64,000 bases of DNA, taken from positions 1,166,502 to 1,230,501 of the forward strand of contig NZ_FYEX01000001.1 in NCBI RefSeq assembly GCF_900187875.1, written 5' to 3'. The notes beneath the pieces were generated by a model, which had not been told where the DNA came from, made no database searches, and saw nothing but the letters and a program-made list of their open reading frames with translations. The translations under genes and the position numbers were made by a program. Within the stretch, counting starts at the first letter, position 1. Every line of letters begins with the position of its first letter. Shown piece after piece: positions 1 to 9,273 of this stretch. This DNA is from Polynucleobacter victoriensis (GTDB taxonomy: Bacteria > Pseudomonadota > Gammaproteobacteria > Burkholderiales > Burkholderiaceae).

Positions 1-399
1 TGTTACGAAACCCCAGGCGGAACTATTTTGCTAAAGGCGCACAGAGGAATCGAGAGTATTACTCTTGACCGTGAAGTTGCGCACCTTAAAGATGATTTGA
101 TGCCTCGTTACGCGAGCATGATTTATAACGGTTACTGGTGGGCGCCAGAGCGTGTTGCCATCCAAACTTTGATTGATCACACTCAGCAAAATGTCAGCGG
201 CTTTGTGCGCGTTAAGCTATACAAAGGTGCAGTGACAGTTGTTGCGCGCGACTCTAAGAACACATTATTTGATCAAACTATTGCAACGTTTGATGATGAT
301 GGTGGTGCGTATAACCAAGCTGATGCTGGTGGATTTATTAAATTAAACGCTCTGCGTATGCGTATTGCAGCTAATGCCCGTCGTAAGCGCGGTTCTTAA
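1..399 (+). CDS. argG: Argininosuccinate synthase, C-terminal part (5' end outside window)
   Basis: The reading frame is open from base 1, so the gene starts upstream of the window and about 132 C-terminal codons are visible. The residues YETPGGTILLKAHRGIES and the later segment LTRP-free DDLMPRYASMIYNGYW match the tetramerisation and C-terminal domain of argininosuccinate synthase, which joins citrulline and aspartate using ATP in arginine synthesis. The ATP-binding N-terminal domain is not visible. It is followed after 23 bp by ppnP on the same strand. A second arginine gene, argD, lies at about 16.4-17.6 kb but is not linked to it. Confidence 0.93.
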   Translation, partial: CYETPGGTILLKAHRGIESITLDREVAHLKDDLMPRYASMIYNGYWWAPERVAIQTLIDHTQQNVSGFVRVKLYKGAVTVVARDSKNTLFDQTIATFDDDGGAYNQADAGGFIKLNALRMRIAANARRKRGS

Positions 400-422
400 T
401 TGTTGAAGTAATAGGATAAAAA

Positions 423-728
423 ATGCAATTTGATCAAGTATCAGTTAACAAAAAAGCAAATGTTTTCTTTGATGGTAAATGTGTTTCACATACTGTGACA
501 TTGCCAAGTGGTGAGCGTAAGTCTGTGGGCGTGATTCTGCCAAGCACATTGCGTTTTGATTTAACGACTAAAGAAGTGATGGAAGTGGTTGATGGTGCTG
601 CTTACGTGAGCATCAACGGTACGCCTGAGCAAGCTTTTACAGCGGGTCAATCATGGACTGTTGAAGCAGGTGGATACTTTGTGATTCGTGCTGAACAAGC
701 TGTTCATTACGTTTGCCACTTCGGTTAA
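423..728 (+). CDS. ppnP: Pyrimidine/purine nucleoside phosphorylase (DUF1255, PpnP/YaiE family)
   Basis: This 101-residue protein is a single small cupin-like beta-barrel and matches the PpnP family in full. Recognisable stretches are FDGKCVSHTVTLPSGERKS near the N-terminus, GVILPSTLRFDL in the middle and a C-terminal HYVCHFG. Family members split nucleosides with phosphate into base and ribose-1-phosphate. The ATG follows a weak AGGA-like Shine-Dalgarno 5-9 bp upstream. It lies 23 bp after argG and its stop codon overlaps the stop of the convergent DUF192 gene. The family assignment is firm; the enzymatic role comes from characterised relatives. Confidence 0.9.
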   Translation: MQFDQVSVNKKANVFFDGKCVSHTVTLPSGERKSVGVILPSTLRFDLTTKEVMEVVDGAAYVSINGTPEQAFTAGQSWTVEAGGYFVIRAEQAVHYVCHFG

Positions 729-1174
729 TTTTTAATAAAACCACTGGGTATGCCGTTAATGGCATTCCCAGCCAAAAGCCCTTTCTTGGCAAACCAGCCT
801 TGGTTCATTTCTAAAGCAAAACGAACTGGTTGGCTTGGGCAGTGATTATCTTCAGTCATTGCCTTCATTTCAATAATATTTACGATCTTGCCGTCATCTG
901 CTAGAAACGCAATGGCTAGAGGTATTTTGGTGTTCCTCATCCAAAAGCAGTGAGTTCCTTTGTTTTCAAATACAAATAGCATCCCATCATCTGGCGGCAA
1001 ATAGTTTCGATGCATGAGTCCAAGCTGCCTAGCCTGCTCGGTAGCTGCGACCTCTGCTGCTATTTTGTAAAGACCTGCTTGGAGTTGGATGGAGGGTAGT
1101 TTTTGTGCCTGGCTTACCCCTTGCCATCCAAGGCAGAGGGTAAGGGCAACGATGACGCGATTAAAAAATTTCAA
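725..1174 (-). CDS. DUF192 family exported protein
   Basis: This 149-residue protein begins with a signal peptide (MKFFNRVIVALTLCLGWQGV, probable cleavage after SQA near residue 23). The rest is the DUF192 fold, with the family markers GLMHR, GMLFVFE and FWMRNTKIPLAIAFL and a terminal FALEMNQGWF. The biochemical role of DUF192 is not settled; members are small secreted or periplasmic beta-barrels. It ends on top of the ppnP stop and lies 17 bp downstream of the small Lys-rich exported protein on the same strand, so the two may be co-transcribed. Confidence 0.85.
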   Translation of the reverse strand: MKFFNRVIVALTLCLGWQGVSQAQKLPSIQLQAGLYKIAAEVAATEQARQLGLMHRNYLPPDDGMLFVFENKGTHCFWMRNTKIPLAIAFLADDGKIVNIIEMKAMTEDNHCPSQPVRFALEMNQGWFAKKGLLAGNAINGIPSGFIKN

Positions 1175-1191
1175 TGCGTTAATTACTTAAA

Positions 1192-1401
1192 TTATTCAGC
1201 TGCTTTAGCTTTTTTCGCTTTAGTTTTTTTACCAGACTTTTTCTTTTTAGCCTTTTTAGCTTTTTTAGGAGCCGGTTTTTCAACTGCTTGTTCTGCTGCT
1301 GGTGCTGCAGGAGCAACTGGCGCTACTGGGGCAGCTGGTGCTTGAGCAAAGCTCGTGGCTGCAAATAAGGCCAAAGCAATTGAAGTAATAATTTTGCGCA
1401 T
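1192..1401 (-). CDS. Small exported Ala/Pro/Lys-rich protein
   Basis: This 69-residue protein has no family I can name. It has a clear Sec signal peptide (MRKIITSIALALFAATSFAQ, cleavage after SFA near residue 19), then an Ala/Pro/Val linker (about residues 20-43), then a lysine-rich tail in which roughly half the residues from 44 to 66 are Lys (for example KKAKKAKKKKSGKK). A Shine-Dalgarno AAGGGAAATC precedes the ATG. The layout suggests a secreted polycationic peptide that could bind nucleic acid, lipopolysaccharide or the cell wall. That function is inference. The DUF192 gene follows 17 bp downstream. Confidence 0.7.
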   Translation of the reverse strand: MRKIITSIALALFAATSFAQAPAAPVAPVAPAAPAAEQAVEKPAPKKAKKAKKKKSGKKTKAKKAKAAE

Positions 1402-1582
1402 GATTTCCCTTTGTTATTAATTAATTTAATTATTTACCAAGTAGAACTTTATCAGACTGTGAGCTTAGATTCTAGAATGTTTTGACTAAATGACGACCAA
1501 TTCATGGGCGTGTTTTAGGGGGCTCAAAAAAGGTGCATTGGGTCTTCAACTGGATTTGAAACTTATGTTTAGAATAGGAAAC

Positions 1583-1930
1583 ATGAGCAATAAACCTAAA
1601 ACCCCCAACATCATAGAAACTCCGTCATTTCAGGAGGATCATGCTGCTGTCATGGATCGCCAGTCTGAGCGAGTGCAGCCGCCTAAGATGTATCGAGTTG
1701 TTTTGCTCAATGATGATTACACTCCGATGGAATTTGTGGTGATGATTATTCAAGAATATTTCCATCAGGATCAAGAAAGCGCCACAAGAATTATGTTGCA
1801 GGTACATCTTGAAGGTAAGGGTGTTTGTGGTGTATATACTAAAGATGTCGCTTCAACAAAAGTTCAACAGGTAGTAGATCGGTCTCGCGAAGCGGGGCAT
1901 CCCTTGCAGTGCACTATGGAGGAAGCATGA
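1583..1930 (+). CDS. clpS: ATP-dependent Clp protease adaptor ClpS
   Basis: ClpS delivers N-degron substrates to ClpAP. I start the gene at ATG 1583 (115 residues, RBS-like AGGA 5 bp upstream) rather than at an in-frame ATG 93 bp further up, because homology begins at MSNKPKTP. The substrate pocket is present: LLNDDYTPMEF at residues 41-51 with N43, D44, D45 and M49, plus the histidine of QVHLEGKG (H75). The first 30 residues are the flexible tail that inhibits ClpA when docked. The stop overlaps the clpA start as ATGA, which indicates translational coupling with its partner. Confidence 0.95.
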   Translation: MSNKPKTPNIIETPSFQEDHAAVMDRQSERVQPPKMYRVVLLNDDYTPMEFVVMIIQEYFHQDQESATRIMLQVHLEGKGVCGVYTKDVASTKVQQVVDRSREAGHPLQCTMEEA

Positions 1931-4236
1931 TTGCTCAAGAACTAGAAGTAACCTTGCATATGGCATTTGTAGACGCAAGAGCGTCACGACATGAGTTCAT
2001 CACTGTCGAGCACTTACTGTGCGCTTTGTTGGATAACGCCACAGCTGCTGATGTGCTTAAAGCTTGTGCGGTCAACATCGATGACTTAAAGGGCAATCTT
2101 AACAATTTCATTAATGACAACACACCCATAGTCCCAGGTTCAGAAGAGGTGGATACGCAACCTACTTTAGGTTTTCAGCGAGTAATTCAGCGTGCCATCA
2201 TGCACGTTCAATCAACTTCTAATGGTAAGAAGGAAGTTAATGGCGCTAATGTACTAGTAGCTATTTTTGGTGAAAAAGATTCGCATGCAGTGTATTACTT
2301 GCAGCAACAAGGTGTTACGCGTTTAGATATTGTTAACTACATCAGTCATGGCATCAGAAAAGACCAGGTAGAGTCGCCAAAGACCAATGAGTCTAGTTCT
2401 GAGAGTGAAGAATCAGGCGCTAGCTCTAAAGATAGTCCTTTAGAGCAATATACCCAAAATCTTAATGTGCTTGCTAAGCAAGGTCGCATTGATCCATTAA
2501 TTGGTCGCGAAGGCGAAGTTGAGCGCGTTATTCAGGTTTTATGTCGTCGTCGTAAAAACAACCCTTTGTTAGTTGGCGAGGCTGGTGTTGGTAAGACAGC
2601 AATTGCTGAAGGTCTTGCGTGGAGGATTACGCAAGAAGATGTTCCAGATGTTTTGGCTAAAGCCACTGTTTACTCATTAGATATGGGGGCTTTATTAGCG
2701 GGTACTAAATACCGTGGTGACTTTGAGCAACGCCTTAAGGGTGTTTTGAAGAATCTCAAGGACAATCCTGATGCCATTTTGTTCATTGATGAAATTCATA
2801 CACTGATTGGTGCTGGTGCGGCATCAGGGGGCACCTTGGATGCTAGTAATTTATTGAAGCCAGCTCTTTCAAGTGGCCATATGAAATGCATCGGTGCCAC
2901 AACCTTTAACGAGTATCGCGGTATTTTTGAAAAAGACGCTGCTTTATCAAGACGCTTTCAAAAGGTGGATATCTTGGAGCCATCAGTGGATCAGACAGTT
3001 CAGATTTTGCGAGGCTTGAAGTCAAAGTTTGAAGAGCATCATGGCGTTAAATATGCTCAAGCAGCACTCAATGCTGCTGCCGAGTTATCTGCTAGATATA
3101 TCAATGATAGACATTTGCCTGATAAAGCAATTGATGTGATTGATGAGGCGGGTGCTGCGCAGCGTATTTTGCCAAAATCAAAGCAAAAGAAAACAATTGG
3201 TCGTCAAGAAATTGAGGACATAGTTGCAAAAATTGCACGCATCCCGCCGCAATCGGTATCAGTCGATGATCGCAGTAAGTTGCAAACCTTGGATCGAGAC
3301 CTTAAGAGTGTTGTATTTGGTCAAGACCCAGCGATTGAGGTTCTTGCCTCAGCAATTAAGATGTCTCGTGCTGGTTTAGGTAAAGATGACAAGCCAATTG
3401 GTTCATTCTTATTCTCTGGCCCAACAGGTGTTGGTAAGACAGAAGTTGCAAAGCAACTAGCCTTCATTATGGGGGTTGAGTTAATTCGCTTTGATATGTC
3501 AGAGTACATGGAGCGCCATGCAGTTAGTCGTTTGATTGGTGCACCTCCAGGATATGTGGGCTTTGATCAGGGTGGTTTATTAACAGAAGCTGTTAATAAA
3601 AAGCCACATTGCGTTTTATTGTTAGATGAGATTGAAAAAGCTCATCCAGATATCTTCAATATTTTGTTGCAAGTGATGGACCACGGCACCTTGACTGACA
3701 ACAACGGTCGCAAAGCTGACTTCAGAAACGTTGTCATCATCATGACTACGAATGCTGGTGCAGAAACAATGCAGAAATCAACTATTGGATTCACAACAGT
3801 CAGACAGGCTGGTGATGAGATGGGGGATATCAAGCGAACCTTTACGCCTGAGTTCCGCAATCGCTTAGATGCTATTGTTGGCTTTAAGGCACTTGATGAG
3901 AGCATTATTTTGCGTGTGGTTGATAAGTTCTTAATGCAGCTTGAAGAGCAGTTGCATGAAAAGAAAGTGGATGCAAGCTTTACTGAAAACCTCAGAAACT
4001 ACTTAGCTAAACATGGTTTCGACCCTCTCATGGGTGCAAGACCAATGCAGCGCTTGATTCAAGACTTGGTTAGAAAAGCGCTTGCAGATGAATTATTGTT
4101 TGGCAAGTTAGCGCACGGTGGCCACGTCGTTGTCGACATGGATGCTAACGAGAAGGTGGTTTTAGATTTTGATGCGCCTGTAAGACCTCCTGTGAAGAAG
4201 ATCTCCTCAGGCGCTGCAGAGACTGAAGAGATTTAA
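1927..4236 (+). CDS. clpA: ATP-dependent Clp protease ATP-binding subunit ClpA
   Basis: This 769-residue AAA+ unfoldase feeds proteins into ClpP. The N-terminal ClpS-binding domain spans about residues 1-145. The first AAA module has Walker A GEAGVGKTA (about 217-225) and Walker B ILFIDEIHT. The second has GPTGVGKTE (about 498-506) and LLLDEIEKAH. A ClpP-docking IGF tripeptide lies near residue 620. I chose ATG 1927, which overlaps the clpS stop and sits behind a strong GGAGGAAGC ribosome site, over a GTG 18 bp upstream. Its TAA overlaps the stop of the convergent dut gene. Confidence 0.96.
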   Translation: MIAQELEVTLHMAFVDARASRHEFITVEHLLCALLDNATAADVLKACAVNIDDLKGNLNNFINDNTPIVPGSEEVDTQPTLGFQRVIQRAIMHVQSTSNGKKEVNGANVLVAIFGEKDSHAVYYLQQQGVTRLDIVNYISHGIRKDQVESPKTNESSSESEESGASSKDSPLEQYTQNLNVLAKQGRIDPLIGREGEVERVIQVLCRRRKNNPLLVGEAGVGKTAIAEGLAWRITQEDVPDVLAKATVYSLDMGALLAGTKYRGDFEQRLKGVLKNLKDNPDAILFIDEIHTLIGAGAASGGTLDASNLLKPALSSGHMKCIGATTFNEYRGIFEKDAALSRRFQKVDILEPSVDQTVQILRGLKSKFEEHHGVKYAQAALNAAAELSARYINDRHLPDKAIDVIDEAGAAQRILPKSKQKKTIGRQEIEDIVAKIARIPPQSVSVDDRSKLQTLDRDLKSVVFGQDPAIEVLASAIKMSRAGLGKDDKPIGSFLFSGPTGVGKTEVAKQLAFIMGVELIRFDMSEYMERHAVSRLIGAPPGYVGFDQGGLLTEAVNKKPHCVLLLDEIEKAHPDIFNILLQVMDHGTLTDNNGRKADFRNVVIIMTTNAGAETMQKSTIGFTTVRQAGDEMGDIKRTFTPEFRNRLDAIVGFKALDESIILRVVDKFLMQLEEQLHEKKVDASFTENLRNYLAKHGFDPLMGARPMQRLIQDLVRKALADELLFGKLAHGGHVVVDMDANEKVVLDFDAPVRPPVKKISSGAAETEEI

Positions 4237-4682
4237 GCTCTACCTGTACTACCAAAGCCGCCAGCACCACGTTCGCTGGCGGTAAATTCTTCTACCTCAG
4301 CCCACTCAACCTGAGCCACTGGAACAATGACTAGTTGCGCTAAGCGCTCCATAGGTTCCAATTTAAAAGCAGTTTGACCGCGATTCCATGTGCTGACCAT
4401 GAGTTGACCTTGGTAGTCTGAGTCAATCAAGCCTACTAAATTGCCCAATACGATGCCATGCTTGTGTCCTAAGCCTGATCTAGGCAAGATAAGTGCCGCA
4501 TAACCAGGGTCATCCAAATAAATAGCTAAGCCTGTTGGCACTAAGACTGTTTGGCCCGGTTCAATAGTGATTGCTTCATCAAGACATGCTCTTAAATCAA
4601 GACCGGCGCTGCCCGCAGTAGCATACTGTGGCAAATTATTTTTCATGCGTTCATCAAGAACTTTGACTTGTAGTTTTTTCAT
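4233..4682 (-). CDS. dut: Deoxyuridine 5'-triphosphate nucleotidohydrolase (dUTPase)
   Basis: This trimeric dUTPase hydrolyses dUTP to dUMP, keeping uracil out of DNA and supplying the thymidylate precursor. At 149 residues it has the usual size, and the family motifs are in order: ATAGSAGLDLRA, PRSGLGHKHGI, GLIDSDYQGQL and the C-terminal closing motif GAGGFGSTG. It is the last gene of the ribF-ileS-lspA-coaBC-dut run and begins 1 bp after coaBC ends. Its stop codon overlaps that of clpA on the other strand. Confidence 0.95.
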   Translation of the reverse strand: MKKLQVKVLDERMKNNLPQYATAGSAGLDLRACLDEAITIEPGQTVLVPTGLAIYLDDPGYAALILPRSGLGHKHGIVLGNLVGLIDSDYQGQLMVSTWNRGQTAFKLEPMERLAQLVIVPVAQVEWAEVEEFTASERGAGGFGSTGRA

Positions 4683-4683
4683 A

Positions 4684-5886
4684 TTAGATTTTTGTAGATA
4701 CGAGCTGAATTAGTTCGCGTGATAGAGCGAGTTTATTGAGTTTAGGTGTTTTCTTGTTACCGGATTGTTCAATGATGAGTAGTTGGTTTTCATCAAGTCC
4801 AAATGTATCTGGACCGATATTGGCAACTAACATTGGAATATTTTTACGGACAAGTTTTTCTTGGCCGTGTTTTTCTAAGTCATTAGTTTCTGCGGCGAAT
4901 CCCACGCAATAGGGCTTTGAATTTTTAGCCGCTGCTTTTGCTACATCAGCCAAGATATCTGGGTTGATAACAAACTCTAGTGATGGAGAGCTGCTATCTG
5001 CTTTTTTAATTTTTTCATCTTTAATGTTTTTTACTGACCAGTCAGCTACTGCTGCTACCGCAAAGAAAACATCAGCATCCAAATGCTTCATCACGGCTGC
5101 ATGCATTTCTTGAGCGCTGGTCACATTAATACGTTGAACTTGTCCTGTGAACTCTAGAGGTGTATTGATGTGGCATGGTCCAGCGATGAGTTGAACGTTT
5201 GCGCCTGCCTCAATGGCAGCTCTAGCAATTGCAAAACCCATTTTCCCAGAGCTTTTGTTTGTAATACCTCTAACAGGATCGATTGCCTCATAGGTGGGGC
5301 CTGCGGTAATTAAAACTTTTTTACCAGCAAGAACTTTTTTTTGAAAAAAAGCAATTACACCTTCTAAAATTTCTGAGGCTTCTAGCATGCGCCCCATGCC
5401 GTTTTCGCCGCAAGCTTGAGAGCCACTGGTGGGGCCTAGAACAGTGACCTGATCTTTATTGAGTTGTGCAACATTTCTTTGTGTTGCTGTGTTTTCCCAC
5501 ATTTGTTTATTCATGGCTGGCACCACGACTAACGGGCATTCTCTGGCTAGGCAGATAGTGCTAACTAAATCATCTGCAAGACCTAATGCTATTTTTGCCA
5601 TTAAATCAGCGCTGGCGGGAGCAACTAAAATGACATCGGCTTTTCTAGATAGCTCAATGTGAGCCATGTTGTTTGGAATGCGTGAGTCCCATTGGCTCGT
5701 ATAGACTGGTTGCCCGGTGAGCGCTTGCATGGTGACAGGGGTCATGAATTGTGTGGCAGCTTCGCTCATCACAACTTGTACGGATGAACCTTCTTGTATC
5801 AGTGAGCGCGCTAATTCAGCTACTTTAAATGCAGCAATGCCACCGGACATCGCCAGTAGTATTTTTTTGCCTTGTAGTGAATTCAT
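4684..5886 (-). CDS. coaBC: Bifunctional phosphopantothenoylcysteine decarboxylase / phosphopantothenate-cysteine ligase
   Basis: CoaBC carries out two successive steps of coenzyme A synthesis. The N-terminal FMN-dependent decarboxylase (about residues 1-180) has MSGGIAAFK, the active-site His of NNMAHIELS, the PXMNXXMW motif as PAMNKQMW, and the catalytic Cys in GSQACGENGMGRM. The C-terminal ligase (about 188-400) begins KKVLITAGPTYEAIDPVR and contains NKSSGKMGFAIA. The total of 400 residues is normal. It lies 17 bp after lspA and 1 bp before dut, so it is part of the same operon. Confidence 0.96.
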   Translation of the reverse strand: MNSLQGKKILLAMSGGIAAFKVAELARSLIQEGSSVQVVMSEAATQFMTPVTMQALTGQPVYTSQWDSRIPNNMAHIELSRKADVILVAPASADLMAKIALGLADDLVSTICLARECPLVVVPAMNKQMWENTATQRNVAQLNKDQVTVLGPTSGSQACGENGMGRMLEASEILEGVIAFFQKKVLAGKKVLITAGPTYEAIDPVRGITNKSSGKMGFAIARAAIEAGANVQLIAGPCHINTPLEFTGQVQRINVTSAQEMHAAVMKHLDADVFFAVAAVADWSVKNIKDEKIKKADSSSPSLEFVINPDILADVAKAAAKNSKPYCVGFAAETNDLEKHGQEKLVRKNIPMLVANIGPDTFGLDENQLLIIEQSGNKKTPKLNKLALSRELIQLVSTKI

Positions 5887-5903
5887 GACCTTGCAACCCT
5901 AAT

Positions 5904-6401
5904 TTATTTATTAACGCGTTTGATTTCGTCAAAGATTAACAGAATCACGCCTATTGTGATGGCGCTGTCTGCGATGTTAAAGGCTGGCCAGTGCCAGTTA
6001 CCATAGTAAACATCAATAAAGTCCACAACTGCACCATAGGCGATACGGTCGATCACATTACCTATGGCGCCACTTAATACTAAGCTAAGTGCCAAAGAGA
6101 ATAATGTTTGTTGAGAGTTTTTGCGGATTAGCCAAATCATGGCTAGTGCTGCAACAAGACCTAGACCCGTGAAAAACCAACGCTGCCAACCGCCTGCTTG
6201 TGCCAAAAAAGAAAATGCTGCGCCAGGGTTGTACACCAAAGTCCAATTAAGAAAACTAGTAACAGGTTTTGCAACACCCTCAAACAAATTATTCTTGGCT
6301 AATAGCTTGGTTAGTTGATCAATCACCAGTAATAGTATTGATAAACCAAGCCAAGCCATAAACACTTGGTTGCTACCGCCAGATTTGTTTGAGCGTGCCA
6401 A
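5904..6401 (-). CDS. lspA: Lipoprotein signal peptidase (signal peptidase II)
   Basis: LspA is an inner-membrane aspartyl protease that cleaves the signal peptides of diacylglyceryl-prolipoproteins. The 165-residue protein has four predicted membrane segments, and the two catalytic-Asp motifs are present: VIDRIAYGAVVDFID and FNIADSAITIG. The conserved NPGAAFSFL follows the first periplasmic loop. It sits 13 bp after ileS, a pairing widely conserved in proteobacteria, and is followed by coaBC. Confidence 0.95.
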   Translation of the reverse strand: MARSNKSGGSNQVFMAWLGLSILLLVIDQLTKLLAKNNLFEGVAKPVTSFLNWTLVYNPGAAFSFLAQAGGWQRWFFTGLGLVAALAMIWLIRKNSQQTLFSLALSLVLSGAIGNVIDRIAYGAVVDFIDVYYGNWHWPAFNIADSAITIGVILLIFDEIKRVNK

Positions 6402-6414
6402 GGTATTCTCCTAA

Positions 6415-9273
6415 TTAAGCTACTTGGCGTTTTTCGCCAGAGCCGAATAAGTTGGTAGTGCAACGACCACATAACTCTGGGTGTTGTGAGTCATGACCAA
6501 CATCATCTCTGTAATGCCAGCATCGACCACACTTTTGATGAGAAGAAGATTTCACTGATACGGAAATTTCGGTCATGTCAGTTTTCTCTTCAACTGTTGC
6601 GCTAGAGGTAATGGTGATGAACTTTAGGTCGTCGCCAAGCGATTTTAAAAGTGCTGCATCTGTGCTCGAAGCCTGAATATGAATTTCTGCTTGCAATGAT
6701 GAGCCAACATGACCAGCTTCGCGTTCAAACTCAATCGCTTTTGTGATGTCAGAACGCATTTCGCGGATACGTTGCCATTTAGTAATGAGTGCGTCACCAT
6801 CTTTAATAGAAGGTAGTTGATGGAACTCTTCGGTAAAGATTGTGTCTTTACTATTGGTGTTGTGCGCAAAAATCTTCCACGCTTCCTCCGCTGTAAATGA
6901 TAGGAAGGGTGCCATCAGTCTCAAGAAAGACTGAGTGATGTGGAATAAAGCATTTTGTGCAGAGCGACGTGCAGGCGCATCAGCATTGAGTGTGTAGAGG
7001 CGATCTTTGAGGATGTCTAAATAGAAGCCACCCATGTCTTCTGAACAGAAGGTCATCAATCTAGAAACCGCAGGATGGAATTCATAGCGCTCGTAGTGGG
7101 CCATTAAATCTTTTTGTACGGCATCTGTTAATGCTACAGCGTATTGATCAATTTCTAACCAATCTTTGGAATCAAGTTGATGCTTAGTAATATCAAAATC
7201 AGATAGATTGGCTAATAAAAATCTCAAGGTATTTCTGATGCGGCGGTAACTTTCAACCACGCGTTTTAAGATTTCATCAGAGATGGTCATTTCACCTGAA
7301 TAGTCAGTTGAAGCCACCCATAAGCGAATAATTTCAGCACCCATTTTGTCTGCGACTTCTTGTGGTGCAATCACATTACCCACTGACTTACTCATCTTGC
7401 GACCTTGACCATCTACAGTAAAGCCATGTGTCAGCAAGGCTTTGTAGGGTGGTTTGCCATCTAACATTGCACCCGTGAGTAGTGATGAGTGGAACCAGCC
7501 ACGATGTTGATCTGATCCCTCAAGATATAAATCTGCCCAACGGCCTTCAGGGTTATCTCTTGAAGAGTCGCTTAAGGTTGTGGCGTGTGAGCCACGAATA
7601 ACGTGCCAATGCGTGGTGCCTGAGTCAAACCAAACATCAAGCGTATCTTTGTTTTTCTCATACATGGCAGCGTCATCACCAAGTAAATCTTTTACTTCGA
7701 TGGCTTGCCAAGCTTCGATACCTTCTTTTTCAACTCGCGTCGCAATGATTTCCAAGAGTTCTGGTGTGCGAGGATGTGGCTCCCCAGTTTCTTTGTGAAC
7801 TAAGAATGCCATTGGTACACCCCATTGACGCTGTCTAGACAGTGTCCAATCAGGGCGATTGGCAATCATGTTGTGTAAGCGTTGTTTACCCCAAGCAGGG
7901 AAGAACTCGGTTGCTTCAATGCCTGCTAAGGCAGTTTCTCTAAGAGATCCACCAGCGTGAGGTTTTCTATCCATGCTTGCAAACCATTGAGCAGTCGCGC
8001 GATAAACCACAGGAGTTTTGTGTCTCCAGCAGTGCATGTATGAGTGATTTAATTTTGCAGATTTAAGTAATGAACCAGCTTGCTCTAATGTTTCAACGAT
8101 TTGCGGATTGGCTTTCCAAATGGATAGGCCGGCAAATAATGGTAGCCAAGATGCATAGACACCATCGCCCATCACGGGATTGAGGATATCTTGATCCTTT
8201 AAACCATTCGCTTTACATGATTTAAAGTCTTCTTCGCCATAAGCTGGGGCACAGTGAACTAGACCAGTGCCGCTATCAATCGTGACATATTCTGCTAAGT
8301 AGATAGGAGATCTTCTTGCAAAGCCTTCGTGTGCTTTGCTTAATGGATGGTGAAATTCAAGACCTGCTAAGGCTTGGCCTTTACATGTAGCAATTGTTTC
8401 ACCTTCAAGGGCGTACTCTTTAAGGCAAGGCTCAATACGATCTTTAGCAAGAATGAGCAAGCCTCTAGAAGTATCAACTAATGCGTATTCAATTTCTGGG
8501 TGTGCGTTGAGTGCTTGGTTAGAGGGTAGTGTCCATGGCGTTGTTGTCCAAATGACAGCCATGCCTTCTTTTTTAGGTAATGCTTTTAAATTGAAAGCTT
8601 TGGCAATTAACTCTAATTGATCTTCAGGAAAACTGAAGCCAACATCGACAGCGATATCAATTTTGTCTTGGTATTCAACTTCAGCTTCTGCAAGCGCTGA
8701 GCCGCAATCAAAACACCAGTTCACAGGTTTTAAGCCTCTGTAGACGTAGCCTTTTTCAAAAATCTTTCCTAATGCGCGGATTTCATCAGCTTCATTTTTA
8801 AAATCCATTGTTAGGTATGGGCTTTGCCAGTCACCCAAAACTCCCAAACGTTCAAAATCTTTCTTTTGTTTTTCTACTTGTACTTGCGCATATGCTCTGG
8901 CTTTTGCCTGAACCTCAGCAGTTGGTAAGTGTTTGCCAAATTGTTTTTCAATTTGAATTTCGATGGGCATGCCATGGCAGTCCCAGCCTGGAACGTATAG
9001 CGCGTCATAGCCAGCAAAGCCTTTGGCTTTGACAATCATGTCTTTAAGAATTTTATTAACGGCGTGACCAATATGAATATCGCCATTCGCATAAGGAGGG
9101 CCATCATGCAAAATAAATTTTTTCTTACCAGTTTTTGCTTCGCGAATCTTTTGATAGATTTTCTTTTCTTGCCATTCTTTTACCCATAAAGGTTCGCGCT
9201 TAGGCAAATCGCCACGCATGGGAAAGCTGGTGTCAAGCAGATTAACTGGGTATGAATTTTTTTTGTCAGACAT
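6415..9273 (-). CDS. ileS: Isoleucyl-tRNA synthetase
   Basis: This 952-residue class I synthetase charges tRNA-Ile. It has the HIGH motif in PYANGDIHIGHAVNK near residue 60, the KMSKS motif as GRKMSKSVGN near residue 630, and the editing-domain stretch VIWTTTPWTLPSNQA. The C-terminal zinc-binding domain has two cysteine pairs, CGRCWHYR and CGRCTTN. The length is typical of the bacterial short-form enzyme. Its start codon lies inside the last codons of ribF (8 bp overlap), and lspA follows after 13 bp. Confidence 0.97.
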   Translation of the reverse strand: MSDKKNSYPVNLLDTSFPMRGDLPKREPLWVKEWQEKKIYQKIREAKTGKKKFILHDGPPYANGDIHIGHAVNKILKDMIVKAKGFAGYDALYVPGWDCHGMPIEIQIEKQFGKHLPTAEVQAKARAYAQVQVEKQKKDFERLGVLGDWQSPYLTMDFKNEADEIRALGKIFEKGYVYRGLKPVNWCFDCGSALAEAEVEYQDKIDIAVDVGFSFPEDQLELIAKAFNLKALPKKEGMAVIWTTTPWTLPSNQALNAHPEIEYALVDTSRGLLILAKDRIEPCLKEYALEGETIATCKGQALAGLEFHHPLSKAHEGFARRSPIYLAEYVTIDSGTGLVHCAPAYGEEDFKSCKANGLKDQDILNPVMGDGVYASWLPLFAGLSIWKANPQIVETLEQAGSLLKSAKLNHSYMHCWRHKTPVVYRATAQWFASMDRKPHAGGSLRETALAGIEATEFFPAWGKQRLHNMIANRPDWTLSRQRQWGVPMAFLVHKETGEPHPRTPELLEIIATRVEKEGIEAWQAIEVKDLLGDDAAMYEKNKDTLDVWFDSGTTHWHVIRGSHATTLSDSSRDNPEGRWADLYLEGSDQHRGWFHSSLLTGAMLDGKPPYKALLTHGFTVDGQGRKMSKSVGNVIAPQEVADKMGAEIIRLWVASTDYSGEMTISDEILKRVVESYRRIRNTLRFLLANLSDFDITKHQLDSKDWLEIDQYAVALTDAVQKDLMAHYERYEFHPAVSRLMTFCSEDMGGFYLDILKDRLYTLNADAPARRSAQNALFHITQSFLRLMAPFLSFTAEEAWKIFAHNTNSKDTIFTEEFHQLPSIKDGDALITKWQRIREMRSDITKAIEFEREAGHVGSSLQAEIHIQASSTDAALLKSLGDDLKFITITSSATVEEKTDMTEISVSVKSSSHQKCGRCWHYRDDVGHDSQHPELCGRCTTNLFGSGEKRQVA

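Noticed and set aside
1103..1345. Plus-strand frame with hydrophobic and Ala/Gly-rich product
   Set aside because: It is the opposite strand of the Lys/Ala-rich small protein and the DUF192 signal peptide, and has no ribosome site.
1490..1582. 31-residue N-terminal extension of ClpS
   Set aside because: The extra residues have no ClpS similarity, and ATG 1583 has a better-placed ribosome site and the expected N-terminus.
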